Assembly (NCBI RefSeq): GCF_003025615.1
Contig: NZ_PYMJ01000032.1
Location: forward strand, 1-64,000
Direction: 5' to 3'
DNA length: 64,000 nt
Source: Photobacterium frigidiphilum
Lineage (GTDB): Bacteria; Pseudomonadota; Gammaproteobacteria; Enterobacterales; Vibrionaceae
The notes under the pieces: model-generated
Database searches by the model: none
Told to the model about the DNA's origin: nothing
Seen by the model: only the letters and a program-made list of their open reading frames with translations
Part shown: positions 26,640 through 35,430 of the stretch, piece after piece
Numbering within the stretch: the first letter of the stretch is position 1
How the letters are laid out: each line of letters starts with the position of its first letter
Translations under genes and position numbers: made by a program

Positions 26640-27467
26640 ATGTTAGTTAACTTAAATGACTTATTACCTCAGGCTGCAGCATCCGATTATTCTGTGCCTT
26701 GTTTCAATGTTTTTGGTTATGAAGATGCACGCGCTGTCGTTGATGCAGCTGAAGAAATGGATAAAGCTGTTATTTTGGCTTGTAACAAAGACGTCGTCGA
26801 TTTCTACGGTGTTGAAATTGCAGCTGCGATGTTTTTGCAATTAGCTCATGCTAGTTCAGTACCTGTTTGCTTGCATTTGGATCATACTTACGATGAAGAG
26901 ATTATTTATCGCGCTTTAAAAGCTGGGTTCAGTTCTGTCATGTTTGATGGCTCTCAGTTATCGCTTGAAGACAATATTGCACGCACTAAAAAAGTGGCTG
27001 AAGTTGCCCATGCTTGCGGTGCATCGATTGAAGGCGAGATTGGCTCTGTCCCTTATGAAGAAGGTCGTGATCACATTAAAACAATTGATACATCGCCTGA
27101 AGATGCAGCGCGCTTTGCAGAAGAAAGTAACGTCGATTGTGTCGCTATTTCAGTAGGTAACGTTCACCGCCTGACGACACCAACAAGCACGATTGATTTT
27201 GGTCTACTCGATCAGATTGCGAGTAAAGTGAGTAAGCCATTAGTGATTCACGGTGCAAGTGGCATTCGAAATGAAGACATGGCAAAACTGAAAAAAAGCC
27301 GTGTGTCTAAATTCAATATCGGTACGTGTTTACGACAGGCTTTAGGTCATAATTTACGCGACTTTATGAATGAGGAACCTGACAAGTTTGACCGTATTTA
27401 CTTCATGAAAAAGGCCATGCCTTTTGTAAAAGAAGAGGCGATTCGCAACTTTAAATTATTGTCCTAA
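26640..27467 (+). CDS. iolJ: Class II aldolase, probable 6-phospho-5-dehydro-2-deoxy-gluconate aldolase (IolJ)
   Basis: 275-residue zinc-dependent class II aldolase. It would split the IolC product into dihydroxyacetone phosphate and malonate semialdehyde. Metal and phosphate motifs: CLHLDHTYD (His79-His82 region), EGEIGSVP with Glu133, SVGNVHR with His176 and IHGASGI with His204. AAGGA precedes the ATG, 12 bases after the iolB-like gene. Assignment over fructose-bisphosphate or tagatose aldolase is by operon context. A hairpin terminator follows before the regulator gene. Confidence 0.87.
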   Translation: MLVNLNDLLPQAAASDYSVPCFNVFGYEDARAVVDAAEEMDKAVILACNKDVVDFYGVEIAAAMFLQLAHASSVPVCLHLDHTYDEEIIYRALKAGFSSVMFDGSQLSLEDNIARTKKVAEVAHACGASIEGEIGSVPYEEGRDHIKTIDTSPEDAARFAEESNVDCVAISVGNVHRLTTPTSTIDFGLLDQIASKVSKPLVIHGASGIRNEDMAKLKKSRVSKFNIGTCLRQALGHNLRDFMNEEPDKFDRIYFMKKAMPFVKEEAIRNFKLLS

Positions 27468-27472
27468 AATAC

Positions 27473-27510
27473 ATACCCTAAGATATACCATCTTAGGGTA
27501 TTATTGTTAT
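27473..27510 (+). terminator. Terminator between iolJ and the RpiR regulator gene
   Basis: 12-bp stem ATACCCTAAGAT / ATCTTAGGGTAT with a short loop and TATTGTTATT after it. It closes the set A catabolic operon, so the regulator behind it may be expressed at a reduced level or from its own promoter. Confidence 0.75.
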
Positions 27511-27546
27511 TAATTAGATACTTTCGACCGAGGAGAAACGTTAGGT

Positions 27547-28389
27547 ATGGAAGCTGAAAATACTTTATTAGAAGTGCCAAACGACCTCGACACTTTACGC
27601 GATTTGATTGTTAAGCGTTATGATAAGTTGAGCCAGCGACTACAGCAAGTTGCTGATTATATTATGGCTCAACCGATGCTTGTTGCGGTTGAAACGATGG
27701 CGACGATAGCAGAGCAGGCCAATGTTCCGTTATCTACACTAAGTCGTTTTGCTAATACAATGGGGTTCTCAGGCTTTAGTCAGATGCAGGCGTTATTTCG
27801 CGATCAATACCTAAATCGCCCTCGTGACTACAAAGAGCGCGTTCGCCAAGCGCGTGATCAAGATTGCTTTGAGCCTGAATCACCAACAACTATTTTTCAA
27901 GATTATGGTGTCGCTAACATTGAAGCAATGGAACAGCTTCAAGTATCCGTTTCGCCTCAGAAGCTTGAGCGAGCAGTATCGTTAATGGACAAAGCTGATA
28001 CGATTTATATCCAAGGCATGAGAAGGGCGTACCCTGTTGCATTCTATCTTTGGTATGCATTAATGAAGTCAGACAACAATGTGGTGTTGCTTGATGACCA
28101 TGGTGGCATGTTAGCCCCAATGACTCGCCGAATAAGCGAAAATGACGTATTAGTGACGGTGACTTTTACACCTTATGCGCCAGAAACCAGTGAGTTGATT
28201 AGCCAAGCATTTGACAAAAACGTCCCTATTATTGCGATAACCGATAATCAAATGAATTCCCAAGGCAGCAAAATGGATGTTTGCTTTGAAGTGCAGGAAG
28301 GGGAAGTGATGGGGTTCCGCTCTTTAAGCAGTTCAATGTATTTAGCGCAAACATTAGCAGTTAGCTTAATGTGCCGAGAAACTAAATAA
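27547..28389 (+). CDS. MurR/RpiR-family regulator 1 (probable IolR)
   Basis: 280 residues. N-terminal HTH_6 domain (about 15-90) with RLQQVADYIMAQP and IAEQANVPLSTLSRFANTMGF, then a SIS sugar-phosphate-binding domain with IYIQGMRRAYPVAFYLWYALM. RpiR proteins control iol genes in several proteobacteria and sense an iol intermediate. Paralogous to the regulator at 33307. The palindromes in the divergent iol regions are the likely binding sites. The gene sits 79 bases after iolJ, behind a terminator. Confidence 0.88.
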   Translation: MEAENTLLEVPNDLDTLRDLIVKRYDKLSQRLQQVADYIMAQPMLVAVETMATIAEQANVPLSTLSRFANTMGFSGFSQMQALFRDQYLNRPRDYKERVRQARDQDCFEPESPTTIFQDYGVANIEAMEQLQVSVSPQKLERAVSLMDKADTIYIQGMRRAYPVAFYLWYALMKSDNNVVLLDDHGGMLAPMTRRISENDVLVTVTFTPYAPETSELISQAFDKNVPIIAITDNQMNSQGSKMDVCFEVQEGEVMGFRSLSSSMYLAQTLAVSLMCRETK

Positions 28390-28414
28390 CAGATAACAGA
28401 TAACAGATAACAGA
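28387..28414. repeat. Four tandem copies of TAACAGA
   Basis: The heptamer repeat begins at the stop codon of the RpiR gene and continues with a partial fifth unit. Changes in copy number would not alter the protein, because the first unit already supplies TAA. Confidence 0.85.
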
Positions 28415-28423
28415 TAAAAATAG

Positions 28424-28450
28424 AAAAGCTGACAGAAGTCAGCTTTTTTT
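28424..28450 (+). terminator. Terminator between convergent iolR-like and iolI-like genes
   Basis: Perfect 10-bp stem AAAAGCTGAC / GTCAGCTTTT, loop AGAA, followed by more T. The A-run on the other side makes it bidirectional. Confidence 0.9.
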
Positions 28451-28468
28451 GTATCGAAATAATAGGAT

Positions 28469-29314
28469 TTAATGAGAAGAAGAGTGAGGTCCAACTAACG
28501 TTTTCATACCATTTAGCATCGCTTCTGCAATATCGTAATGGTCAGATTCCCATAGTTGATCGTTTAGAAATTCACCCGAATAGAACCCGTCGTAGCCTGT
28601 ACTTTTTATTGCCTCTACCCATTCTTGCAGTGGGATATCCCCTTCACCAAGAATGTATCCGCGTAGTTCTTTCTCATCGACCCAAGGTTGACCATTAGCA
28701 GGACGTTTACCATCAGAAAGGTGAACGTTATAAATTAAATTCTTATCAATTTTTGCCATGTCTTCAGGTGAAGCACCACGGCTAGCCCAAAAGTGCCATG
28801 TATCGAGAACAAAGCCAAAATTATCGCGACCGACTGCATCATAAAGTCGGAAATAATCACTGAGTTTCGCAATCGGTGTCCATGCGGCACCTTCATACTG
28901 AAAGCGGATCCCATGTTCTTTTCCTATATCTGCAATGTGCTGAATATTTTGAGCGGTGATTTTGATGTTGTCTTCAACCGATAAGCCGTTTAGCGCTTCA
29001 AAAGCGTTTAGCTGAATCGTCGGGGCACCAATGTCTTGTGCGAATGCACACAGTATTTCGACTTCTTTAAATACTTTCTGCTGAGTTGCTTTATCTGATG
29101 CCTCAACCGACCCAATAATATCTATGGCTGTAGGGGTAATATCCGCTTTTTCTAGCCGAGCCTTAAGATCTTGGCTGGTAAACCCTGCGTGAATATATCG
29201 CCATAACTTATCGGTATGTATCTCTAATCCCTGATAGCCCGTTTCTTTCGCTAAACGAATGTCACTTACAATATTGTTATGAAGTGAACACATACCATGC
29301 AATGCATAACGCAT
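28469..29314 (-). CDS. Sugar phosphate isomerase/epimerase, IolI/IolH-like
   Basis: 281-residue AP-endonuclease-2-type TIM barrel. Visible motifs are GYQGLEIHTDKLW, IQLNAFEAL, FQYEGAAW, FVLDTWHFWASRG and YNVHLSDGKRP, with the acidic and His metal ligands of the superfamily. In iol clusters such proteins act as inosose isomerase (IolI) or as IolH of uncertain role. It is divergent from the canonical iolB across a region with candidate RpiR operators. AAGGAG lies 6 bases before the ATG. IolI versus IolH cannot be settled by eye. Confidence 0.8.
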   Translation of the reverse strand: MRYALHGMCSLHNNIVSDIRLAKETGYQGLEIHTDKLWRYIHAGFTSQDLKARLEKADITPTAIDIIGSVEASDKATQQKVFKEVEILCAFAQDIGAPTIQLNAFEALNGLSVEDNIKITAQNIQHIADIGKEHGIRFQYEGAAWTPIAKLSDYFRLYDAVGRDNFGFVLDTWHFWASRGASPEDMAKIDKNLIYNVHLSDGKRPANGQPWVDEKELRGYILGEGDIPLQEWVEAIKSTGYDGFYSGEFLNDQLWESDHYDIAEAMLNGMKTLVGPHSSSH

Positions 29315-29506
29315 ATTAGCTCCTTGAAAAGATATTTAAATTGGCGGAAGGTTATTTATGAACGTTCTATTATTTGAACTTTTTCTATAATTACATTGAT
29401 GAAAAATTTTTACTGTTAACTTGGTCTTTAAATGAATATTGTTATGTGTGTTCTTTCTTTTTCTCTTGGTATCTTTAGTTTAACTGGTCTTTCGCTAAAT
29501 TTTAAT

Positions 29507-29522
29507 TGATAAAAATTTATCA
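29507..29522. promoter_or_regulatory. Candidate RpiR (IolR) operator, site 4
   Basis: TGATAAAAATTTATCA; 7-bp arms TGATAAA/TTTATCA, same length and ends as the sites near 20 kb and 38 kb. Confidence 0.5.
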
Positions 29523-29707
29523 TTACGCTCTTTTTTATGTTGGTTAGACTGTATGATTTTATTTTTTATCATTTCATAGTGTTTATTATTCATTAGTTAA
29601 ATGTATTTTTAGAAATATATAAATATGCCAATTTTAAGAAAAAATGTCGTTAAATTATCGACACGTTACCTTGTCCACAAAACGTTCACATCAAATTAAA
29701 AATAAAT

Positions 29708-29723
29708 TGAAATGTTTGTTTCA
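29708..29723. promoter_or_regulatory. Candidate RpiR (IolR) operator, site 5
   Basis: TGAAATGTTTGTTTCA; arms TGAAA/TTTCA with the same 16-base spacing, 78 bases before the iolB start. Confidence 0.4.
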
Positions 29724-29800
29724 TTGAAATATCTTAGTTGAATGATTAATTTCATTTTTGATCTTGTTTGAATAATTGCTTTAAGGGATGAATTTTCGTT

Positions 29801-30631
29801 ATGTCTAGATTGTTATCTAAATATGCAAAGGCGGATCGACAAGGTAGAACGCAGTCGATAACACCTGAAAGTGCAGGGTGGGGGTATGTTGGTTTTGAGG
29901 TATATGAGCTAGAAAAAGGTCAGCATTTAGAATTACCAGCAAGCGCTAATGAGGTATGTTTAGTACTTGTTGCTGGGCATGCCTCTGTAACAACACCAAG
30001 CGCATGTTTTGAGAATATCGGCGATAGAATGAGTCCTTTTGAGCGTAAAAAGCCTTACGCTGTCTATGTAACGGCAGGCGAGTTGATTAAGGTTGTCGCC
30101 AATACCGCACTTGAGTTGGCAGTGTGCCAAGCACCAGGAAGTGGTCGCTTACCAACAAGGCTGATTGCCCCTAATGATATTGATGCCGAACACCGTGGTA
30201 ACGGTAACAATCAGCGTTATGTACACAATATTTTGCCTGATTATAAAGAGGCAGACAGCTTACTGGTGGTAGAAGTCTACACCGATGAAGGGTGCACGAG
30301 TTCATACCCAAGCCATAAGCACGATCAAGATGCAGCGCCTTCAGAAACCTACCTTGAAGAAACGTATTATCATCGCCTTAATCCTGAACAAGGGTTTTGC
30401 ATGCAGCGTGTTTATACCGATGATCGTGAATTAGATGAGTGCATGGCGGTATATAACAAAGATGTTGTTCAAGTACCTAAAGGCTATCACCCCGTTGCGA
30501 CAATCGCAGGTTATGACAGTTATTACCTCAATGTAATGGCAGGGCCAACACGTAAATGGCTGTTTACCTGGGAGCCCGATCACGATTGGATCAATTCAGA
30601 CGATTACGCAAAAAAGCACGTTAATCGTTAA
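29801..30631 (+). CDS. iolB: 5-deoxy-glucuronate isomerase, canonical IolB
   Basis: 276 residues; converts 5-deoxy-D-glucuronate to 2-deoxy-5-keto-gluconate. FENIGDRMSPFERKKPYAVYV, LPTRLIAPNDIDAEHRG and SSYPSHKHDQD (His172/His174), then EETYYHRLNPEQGF and PKGYHPV (His230) are the standard IolB motifs; YYLNVMAGPTRKW closes the domain. Serves as the only canonical IolB for both catabolic sets, since set B has none. Forms a short operon with iolG. Confidence 0.94.
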   Translation: MSRLLSKYAKADRQGRTQSITPESAGWGYVGFEVYELEKGQHLELPASANEVCLVLVAGHASVTTPSACFENIGDRMSPFERKKPYAVYVTAGELIKVVANTALELAVCQAPGSGRLPTRLIAPNDIDAEHRGNGNNQRYVHNILPDYKEADSLLVVEVYTDEGCTSSYPSHKHDQDAAPSETYLEETYYHRLNPEQGFCMQRVYTDDRELDECMAVYNKDVVQVPKGYHPVATIAGYDSYYLNVMAGPTRKWLFTWEPDHDWINSDDYAKKHVNR

Positions 30632-30683
30632 TATCGCTTTTGGCTCGAGTTATGCTTTCAAATAACAATTTTTCTATAACGTA

Positions 30684-30720
30684 ATACCAATATGAACAAA
30701 TACTTATTTAGATTGGTATA
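30684..30720. repeat. Small palindromic repeat sharing ends with the MITE-like element
   Basis: AATACCAAT at one end and ATTGGTATA at the other with an imperfect stem between, in the iolB-iolG gap. The ends match those of the element at 7615-7890. It would form a hairpin in the mRNA. Confidence 0.5.
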
Positions 30721-30748
30721 AATACTTAATGTTGCTAAGGAGTTAGGC

Positions 30749-31735
30749 ATGTTTAATATCGCTTTGTTTGGTGCCGGTAGAATTGGACAGGTTCATGCTG
30801 TCAATATTAACAATCACCCAGAAACAAACTTGTACTCAGTGATTGACCCTTATGTGGAAGGGGCACAAAAGTTAGTTGATAGCTATCAGGCCAAAATTCA
30901 GTCTGTTGAAGAAGCAATGGCCGATCCAAACGTACACGGTGTTTGCATTGGTTCAGCAACAGATACACATGCTAATTTAATCGAACTTGCTGCCATCAAC
31001 GGTAAGGCGATCTTCTGTGAAAAGCCGATTGATCTTGAGTTGAGCCGAGTAAGAGATTGCTTAGCTGTTGTTGAAAAACACAATGTACCAATGCTGGTTG
31101 GGTTTAACCGCCGTTATGATCCACAATTTCGTCAGCTAAAAGAACAGCTAGGTTCTGGTACGATTGGTAAAGCAGAGTCGCTTTTAATTACCTCTCGTGA
31201 TCCTTCGCCACCGCCAGCAGAGTACAGCCAAGTTTCGGGTGGAATGTTCCGTGATATGACGGTTCATGATCTGGATATGGCACGTTTCATTATTGGTGAA
31301 GATCCGGTGTCGATCACGGCGCACGGCAGCTGCATGGTTGATCCTGCGATTGGCGAGGCGGGCGATATTGATACCGCAGTATTAGTATTACAGTTCCCAT
31401 CAGGGGTGATGGCGACCATCGTAAACAGCCGTCGATCAGGTTACGGTTATGATCAACGTCTAGAGCTTCACGGTGAAAAAGGCTTACTACAAGCAGGCAA
31501 CATGAAAGAAAACTTGGTACAGCATTGGGGTGAAGTTGGCTGTACCAGCGCTAAACCGCAACCTTTCTTTTTAGAGCGCTACCAAGATGCATATATCGCT
31601 GAATGGCAACATTTTGCAGATGTTTTAGCGGGTCGTTGCAAGCCTGAATGCAGTGGTATTGATGGTGAGTTTGCCTTGGTGCTGGCTGAAGCGGCTTTAG
31701 AGTCAATGAAATCAGGGAAAACGGTGATCCTTTAA
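30749..31735 (+). CDS. iolG: Myo-inositol 2-dehydrogenase (IolG)
   Basis: 328 residues. NAD-dependent oxidation of myo-inositol to 2-keto-myo-inositol, the first iol step. FGAGRIGQVHAVNI is the NAD motif (GxGxxG at 8-13), FCEKPIDLEL the EKP motif, and GGMFRDMTVHDLDMARF carries the catalytic Asp/His pair. Length and motifs fit canonical IolG/Idh. AAGGAG lies 7 bases before the ATG. Followed by a terminator. Confidence 0.93.
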   Translation: MFNIALFGAGRIGQVHAVNINNHPETNLYSVIDPYVEGAQKLVDSYQAKIQSVEEAMADPNVHGVCIGSATDTHANLIELAAINGKAIFCEKPIDLELSRVRDCLAVVEKHNVPMLVGFNRRYDPQFRQLKEQLGSGTIGKAESLLITSRDPSPPPAEYSQVSGGMFRDMTVHDLDMARFIIGEDPVSITAHGSCMVDPAIGEAGDIDTAVLVLQFPSGVMATIVNSRRSGYGYDQRLELHGEKGLLQAGNMKENLVQHWGEVGCTSAKPQPFFLERYQDAYIAEWQHFADVLAGRCKPECSGIDGEFALVLAEAALESMKSGKTVIL

Positions 31736-31775
31736 CGATCTAATACCCTGTTTTTCGAAAGGCTGATAAGTTATT

Positions 31776-31806
31776 AAGGATCTCTTTTCATGAGGTCCTT
31801 TTTTGT
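31776..31806 (+). terminator. Terminator after iolG
   Basis: AAGGATCTC and GAGGTCCTT pair (one mismatch) around TTTTCAT and run into TTTTTTG. Confidence 0.75.
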
Positions 31807-31858
31807 AATCAATAAAATCAATGCATTCAGTTATGACACATATCCAGCTCTGCTCCCG

Positions 31859-32770
31859 CTAGTTTATACCAAGAAAAGCATCGCTAATTTTATCGCGAAC
31901 CCACTTATGCACCTGATCGTTTTGGTGCCTTTCATGCCACATACCACGAATAGTAAGAGTCGGTAAATTAAATGGGCACGTCTTTAATTCTAATCCGTAT
32001 AACTTACTTCCTTGCTCCGCGATAGATTCCGGCAAGAAAGCAATCAATTTAGAATTAGGTAAGAGTGCTAACTGTAAATTGAGGGATTCAGCATAGAGTC
32101 CGATTTTCCGTTCTGACAGCCCCATGTTTTTTCCGTATTGGCTTACTGGATCGTCGTGTTCATCGAGTAAGCTGGATTTTATATGAGGGTAGCGAAAAAT
32201 AGCTTCTGTACTCCAGTTATTCAAAAGGGGGTTATGCTTATCTAGCAAGCACACTAAGGCTTCATCGATAAGGCGTTTCTGCATAAAACGAGGATTAGCC
32301 TTCATTCCCGCTCCAATGATCATATCTAGCTTTCCGCTATCGAGTTTTTCATAAGCATTATTGTCCAGTATCTGCACATCAAAGATGATGTTAGGTGCCT
32401 CATCATTGATCGTGTGAAATGCCTTTGATAGGTAAGAAGCAACAATAAAGTCATGAGTCTGAATACGAAAGTGGGCATGGACTTGTGAGAGTTCTAAGGT
32501 TTTTGGTGTCAGTAAGGTGCCAATTTCACCGAGAATAAAACTGAGTTTACCGGATAATTCCAATGCCCGTGCTGTAGGCTCTAATCCTTTGGCATTTCGT
32601 ATGAAAAGCGGATCATCGAAAACTATTCTCAGCCTAGAGAGAGTGTGGCTCATTGCTGATTGGGTGACATTCATTTTCTGCGCTGCACGCCCCACATGCC
32701 GCTCTTCAAGCAACGCTCGTAAAGATTTAAGCAGATTTAGATCGACTTTAGCTATATGACTTTCATTCAT
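31859..32770 (-). CDS. LysR-family transcriptional regulator
   Basis: 303 residues. The start (HIAKVDLNLLKSLRALLEER) and HVGRAAQKMNVTQSAMSHTL are typical of the NahR/NodD-like LysR subgroup, followed by a phosphate-free effector domain. It is divergent from the DoxX-like gene at 32852 with an 81-base gap, so that gene is its likely target. It interrupts the iol island but shows no iol motif upstream. Confidence 0.88.
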   Translation of the reverse strand: MNESHIAKVDLNLLKSLRALLEERHVGRAAQKMNVTQSAMSHTLSRLRIVFDDPLFIRNAKGLEPTARALELSGKLSFILGEIGTLLTPKTLELSQVHAHFRIQTHDFIVASYLSKAFHTINDEAPNIIFDVQILDNNAYEKLDSGKLDMIIGAGMKANPRFMQKRLIDEALVCLLDKHNPLLNNWSTEAIFRYPHIKSSLLDEHDDPVSQYGKNMGLSERKIGLYAESLNLQLALLPNSKLIAFLPESIAEQGSKLYGLELKTCPFNLPTLTIRGMWHERHQNDQVHKWVRDKISDAFLGIN

Positions 32771-32851
32771 AATGTTTATTAATTGTAATCAGTTCAATTA
32801 ATAATGATGCAGATCTAAACTCTAATCAACCCGAAAAATGGAAAGAATAAT

Positions 32852-33211
32852 ATGAATATTTTAATTACTGGCATTATTGCTTTGCTTTCAGCTTTCTTCT
32901 TATTTGCTGGCTCAATAAAATTGCTGGGCTGGCAAAAAATGATTTTTGAAAAACAAATAGAATTCTTTCATTCTTACGGACTTAATCGTCAGGTAATGGC
33001 GCTGGTAGGTGTCGTTGAGTTGTTTGGGGCAATTACCATTTGGTTCCAGAGCAGCATACTAGGATTGCTAGGAGCCATGGCTCTGCTTGGCACTTCTTTA
33101 GGGGCTATCTATTTTCATTTACGTTTTGATACTTGGAAAGATGGTATTCCAGCGATGATGACGCTGATCCTTTCGGGAATGGCTGTTTTCCTTGGCTATG
33201 TCATTTTTTAG
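32852..33211 (+). CDS. DoxX-like membrane protein
   Basis: 119 residues with four predicted transmembrane helices: LITGIIALLSAFFLFAGS, ALVGVVELFGAITIW, LGLLGAMALLGTSLGAIY and MMTLILSGMAVFLGYVIF. The family (DoxX/DoxX-like) is common but its role is unclear; some members help quinone or thiol redox systems. Divergent from a LysR gene. A perfect 16-bp hairpin follows. Confidence 0.82.
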   Translation: MNILITGIIALLSAFFLFAGSIKLLGWQKMIFEKQIEFFHSYGLNRQVMALVGVVELFGAITIWFQSSILGLLGAMALLGTSLGAIYFHLRFDTWKDGIPAMMTLILSGMAVFLGYVIF

Positions 33212-33239
33212 GCTGCAACTTAATTGTATGATTTTTGAG

Positions 33240-33276
33240 GGTATTAAGGATCTGACTAATTCAGATCCTTAATACC
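33240..33276. terminator. Very strong hairpin between convergent doxX-like and rpiR2
   Basis: Perfect 16-bp stem starting GGTATTAAGGATCTGA with loop CTAAT. T-runs are poor on both sides, but position between convergent genes favours a bidirectional terminator. Confidence 0.7.
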
Positions 33277-33306
33277 GTATTCTGCCTCTCATATTGTGGG
33301 CGTTTT

Positions 33307-34140
33307 TTATTGATCGTTTCCGGTTTTAAACGCCAGCGATACCGCTAATGTTTGTGCAAGACAGAACGATGCTGATTGCGATCGGAATGCATCCACTTTT
33401 GCCTCTTTCACCACGAAACAGACGTCGCTAAAGGCTGCTAGCGGGCTTAATTGGCTGTCTGTAATCACAACCTGCTTTGCCCCTGCCTTGCTGACGATCT
33501 CGCTTAATTTAACGGTTTCTTCAGCGTAGGGAGAGAAGCTGATAGAGATAACAATATCTTTGGGCCCCACCATACTGAGTTGTTCTTGAAACATCCCACC
33601 TAATCCATCAATTAAAAAAGCGCGGCGCTCTAAATGGCGTAATGCATAGGTTAAATACGATGCGATGCTAAATGAACGACGCAGGCCGATCAGATAGATA
33701 TTATCGGCGTTAGCAATTAACTCGACCGCTTGATTCAGTTTATCGGCCGATGTTTGAGTGGCTAACTGCTCCATGGCTTGGCTATTTGCTCGGGCAAATT
33801 CTTGCAATATATCAATAGGGTTTTCAGGTGGTGGCGACGCATCGTCTAACTCTTTAAATAAGCGTGCGCGGTCAGTGTAGCTGGTGGTTTCTTCAACGAG
33901 GTTTTGACGAAACAGTTGTTTCATTTCATTAAAGCCTTTGAAGTCAAAAGCATTAGCAAAACGAATCAGTGTTGAAGGGGGCACTTGCGCTTGTTCAGCA
34001 ATAACGGCAACCGTATCAAAAGCGATACTGTTATGGCTCTCTAATACATACGCGGCGACTTGTTGCAGCCGTTTGCTTAATTCGTTATATCGATTACGAA
34101 TTTGCTCTTCTAATTCAGATAGCGTGGTAGCTGCAGACAT
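33307..34140 (-). CDS. MurR/RpiR-family regulator 2
   Basis: 277 residues with HTH_6 (RLQQVAAYVLES, IAEQAQVPPSTLIRFANAF) and SIS domain (IYLIGLRRSFSIASYLTYAL). Clearly paralogous to the regulator at 27547. It lies beside the ABC importer genes and set B, so the two regulators may have split duties between the two inositol sets. A perfect TGAAAATTTCA palindrome 56 bases upstream suggests autoregulation. Confidence 0.88.
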   Translation of the reverse strand: MSAATTLSELEEQIRNRYNELSKRLQQVAAYVLESHNSIAFDTVAVIAEQAQVPPSTLIRFANAFDFKGFNEMKQLFRQNLVEETTSYTDRARLFKELDDASPPPENPIDILQEFARANSQAMEQLATQTSADKLNQAVELIANADNIYLIGLRRSFSIASYLTYALRHLERRAFLIDGLGGMFQEQLSMVGPKDIVISISFSPYAEETVKLSEIVSKAGAKQVVITDSQLSPLAAFSDVCFVVKEAKVDAFRSQSASFCLAQTLAVSLAFKTGNDQ

Positions 34141-34195
34141 TTTTAACTTCCAGTCGTTAACGCTTTATAAGTCTGGCAATTATATGATAATGAAA

Positions 34196-34206
34196 TGAAA
34201 ATTTCA
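34196..34206. promoter_or_regulatory. Short palindrome upstream of rpiR2
   Basis: TGAAAATTTCA, perfect 11-bp dyad with the same TGAAA/TTTCA arms as the iol palindromes but closer together. Confidence 0.4.
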
Positions 34207-34288
34207 AAATGTACGATTAAATTATGTCTGGTTGGAATATATGTTTCAGTTTGTCAGCTTCAGAGGGGGGTACCGAGGTGGTTCAAAC

Positions 34289-34320
34289 CAAAAAAAGCCA
34301 CGGATTAAAGAGTCCGTGGC
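34289..34320 (-). terminator. Terminator of the inositol ABC operon
   Basis: Perfect 8-bp stem GCCACGGA / TCCGTGGC followed on the minus strand by seven T. Confidence 0.9.
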
Positions 34321-34369
34321 AAAGCTTCCTACAGTTACAACTTTGTTAAAGAGTAAATATTTACGGGGG

Positions 34370-35386
34370 TTACTTACTCTTTTTCTGCCGTTTCATATCG
34401 AAAATAACAGCAACAACAATGACTAAGCCTTTTACGACTTGCTGCCAATAGGCCGAGACATTCAATAAATCAAGCCCATTTTGCAGCACACCCATGATCA
34501 TGACGCCGACAATGGTGCCTTGAATTGTGCCGATACCACCGGCATGGCTCACACCACCAACGGTTGCAGATGCGATGGCATCAAGCTCATACATAACCCC
34601 AAGGCCTGGCTGACCAGAGTTAATACGTGCAGTCAAAATCAGTGCGGCAATACCTGCAAGTAAACCGGCATATACATAGACAAGAATCTTGTATTTAGTC
34701 ACGTTAATGCCAGATACATATGCGGCTGTTTCATTACCACCAATCGCGTAGGCGTATTTACCAAATCGAGTGTAATTAAGTAAAATGTACGTAATGAACG
34801 CCATCACTAAAAATATCACCACAGGCACGGGGATCCCCGCTATCGTTCCTTGGCCAATCCACTGGTATGACTCGATTAGGCTACTGACCGGGCGACCATC
34901 TGAATACAGTAGTGCAGCACCACGAGCGATAATCATCATACCCAGTGTGGCAATAAAAGGAGGAATACCCGTATAGGCAATAAGTGCACCGTTTATCAAA
35001 CCACATAATGCACCGACGGCAAGTGCCACTAAAATTGGCACAATAATAGGTAGTTCTGGCAGGTTAGGGTACATTCTCATGCCCCAATCAAGTGATTGGG
35101 CGGTACTTGCAGATACAACGGCCGCAACAGCGAGAACAGAACCAGATGAAAGATCGATACCTCGTGTAATAATGATAATGGTAACGCCAAGCGCCAGCAG
35201 ACCAATACTTGCCATTTGTGTCATTACGTTAAGTAGGTTGGCCACTGTTAAGAAAACAGGAGACAAAATACTCATCACAATACACATTGCGATAAAGACA
35301 AAATAGATAGCGTATTTGGATATAAAGCGTTTTGTATTTGCGCCCTTCGGTTGATCTGAAGTGGCTTGAAGAAGTTTAGCTAGCAT
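34370..35386 (-). CDS. Sugar/inositol ABC transporter permease (RbsC-like)
   Basis: 338-residue inner-membrane permease of the BPD_transp_2 (ribose/galactose) family with about ten helices. Typical sequences are GVTIIIITRGIDLSSGSVLA, GALCGLINGALIAYTGIPPFIATLG, YAIGGNETAAYVSGI and GTIQGTIVGVMIMGVLQNGL. Last gene of the binding protein-ATPase-permease operon and next to set B, so inositol uptake is likely. AAGGAATG precedes the ATG. Confidence 0.9.
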   Translation of the reverse strand: MLAKLLQATSDQPKGANTKRFISKYAIYFVFIAMCIVMSILSPVFLTVANLLNVMTQMASIGLLALGVTIIIITRGIDLSSGSVLAVAAVVSASTAQSLDWGMRMYPNLPELPIIVPILVALAVGALCGLINGALIAYTGIPPFIATLGMMIIARGAALLYSDGRPVSSLIESYQWIGQGTIAGIPVPVVIFLVMAFITYILLNYTRFGKYAYAIGGNETAAYVSGINVTKYKILVYVYAGLLAGIAALILTARINSGQPGLGVMYELDAIASATVGGVSHAGGIGTIQGTIVGVMIMGVLQNGLDLLNVSAYWQQVVKGLVIVVAVIFDMKRQKKSK

Positions 35387-35430
35387 AACTACATTCCTTG
35401 ATTCGTTTTGGTTTAGCTAATGTGGTGGCG

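Larger units (their letters stand above)
29315..29800. promoter_or_regulatory. Divergent iol control region (iolI-like / iolB)
   Basis: 486 very AT-rich bases. It contains the palindrome TGATAAAAATTTATCA (29507-29522), a looser TGAAA...TTTCA dyad (29708-29723) and TGAAAAATTTTTAC at about 29400. No gene seen. Confidence 0.5.

Noticed and set aside
28387..28414. TAACAGA repeats as a CRISPR or regulator array
   Set aside because: Seven-base units without spacers, at a stop codon; simple slippage repeat.
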